Shown here: positions 6,591 through 6,870 of the stretch, piece by piece | Position numbering within the stretch: position 1 is the first letter of the stretch | Layout: each line of letters starts with the position of its first letter | Assembly: GCA_017963715.1 (NCBI GenBank) | Contig: JAGCTK010000148.1 | Span: 1 to 6,870 of the forward strand | Direction of reading: 5' to 3' | Source of the DNA: Alphaproteobacteria bacterium | GTDB lineage: Bacteria > Pseudomonadota > Alphaproteobacteria > RF32 > CAG-239 | DNA: 6,870 nucleotides | Notes under the pieces: model-generated | Told to the model about the DNA's origin: nothing | Databases searched by the model: none | The model's input: only the letters and a program-made list of their open reading frames with translations | Position numbers and translations under genes: made by a program

Positions 6591-6870
6591 TTACGCTTTC
6601 TTTTTGAAAGTGATTTTGCTTTCTTCACCCTTGATTAAACGGCGAATGTTTGCATGGTGTTTACAAATCACAAGCACAACCACAATCGTATAAAAAAACA
6701 TATAAACCGGCGGTGCCAACAAATATGTTGCCACAGGCACGGCAACAGCCGCCGTCAGCGCCGATAATGACGAATATTTGAAAATAAATGCCATCGCAAG
6801 CCAAATACCGAGTGCAATCAAACCAATCGGCCAATATGTCACCAAAAGCAAACCCAATGATGATGAAATA
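6591..6870 (-). CDS. plsY: Acyl-phosphate glycerol-3-phosphate acyltransferase PlsY, C-terminal part
   Basis: PlsY is an inner-membrane enzyme that moves an acyl group from acyl-phosphate to glycerol 3-phosphate, the first step of phospholipid synthesis. About 92 codons of an expected 200 or so are visible; the start and the GGKG motif lie beyond the right edge. The first visible residues ISSSLG correspond to the segment straight after GGKG. Three hydrophobic segments follow (around YWPIGLIALGIWLAMAFIF, LTAAVAVPVATYLL and YMFFYTIVVVLVIC), with YSSLSAL matching a conserved loop. The end, HHANIRRLIKGEESKI, is the conserved C-terminal motif. It is the upstream gene of the plsY-dprA-topA operon; its TAA is 1 nt before the dprA ATG. 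Confidence 0.95.
   Translation of the reverse strand, partial: ISSSLGLLLVTYWPIGLIALGIWLAMAFIFKYSSLSALTAAVAVPVATYLLAPPVYMFFYTIVVVLVICKHHANIRRLIKGEESKITFKKKA

Noticed and set aside
6590..6628. Longer dprA starting at GTG 6628
   Set aside because: It overlaps plsY by 38 nt, adds only a basic stretch with no family match, and has its purine-rich run directly against the start codon. The ATG at 6589 gives the usual DprA N-terminus.

Overview
The window reads as ordinary chromosome from a moderately AT-rich alphaproteobacterium. The main evidence is the minus-strand order plsY-dprA-topA, a familiar alphaproteobacterial arrangement, together with an alphaproteobacterial-style TopA (one zinc finger followed by C-terminal repeat modules) and a PhoB-type regulator. 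The base composition and protein style resemble uncultured gut or host-associated alphaproteobacteria, but that placement is an inference. There are no rRNA or tRNA genes, IS elements, CRISPR arrays or phage genes.

Layout. (1) Positions 2-664, plus strand: the 3' part of radC, cut by the left edge. (2) Positions 666-1989, minus strand: a two-gene operon, rpe then phoB. The phoB ribosome-binding site overlaps the rpe stop codon. phoB and radC converge with one base between their stop codons and no visible terminator. (3) Positions 1990-2159: a divergent regulatory region with a 9-bp inverted repeat and a third half-site, spaced 17 bp apart, over the likely promoter of the next gene. (4) Positions 2160-2675, plus strand: a small ferritin-like protein with a bacterioferritin-type di-iron site, no haem methionine, and two cysteines placed as in Dps-like (DPSL, 'thioferritin') proteins. 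(5) Positions 2703-2732: a perfect 12-bp hairpin with T-runs on both strands, a bidirectional terminator. (6) Positions 2774-2996, minus strand: no intact gene, but a protein-like C-terminal fragment broken by one apparent +1 frameshift. It lies directly downstream of topA and in the same frame as topA's TAG stop. (7) Positions 2997-6870, minus strand: plsY (partial), dprA and topA, tightly packed with junctions of 1 nt and a 4-nt ATGA overlap, so very likely one operon.

How the genes fit together. The window combines housekeeping functions: phospholipid synthesis (PlsY), DNA uptake/recombination (DprA), supercoil relaxation (TopA), the pentose phosphate pathway (Rpe), phosphate-type signalling (PhoB) and iron/oxidative-stress protection (ferritin-like). 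I see no clear new multi-gene system. The points most worth a second look are the broken fragment behind topA, the half-site array in front of the ferritin gene, and phoB coupled to rpe without a phoR next to it.
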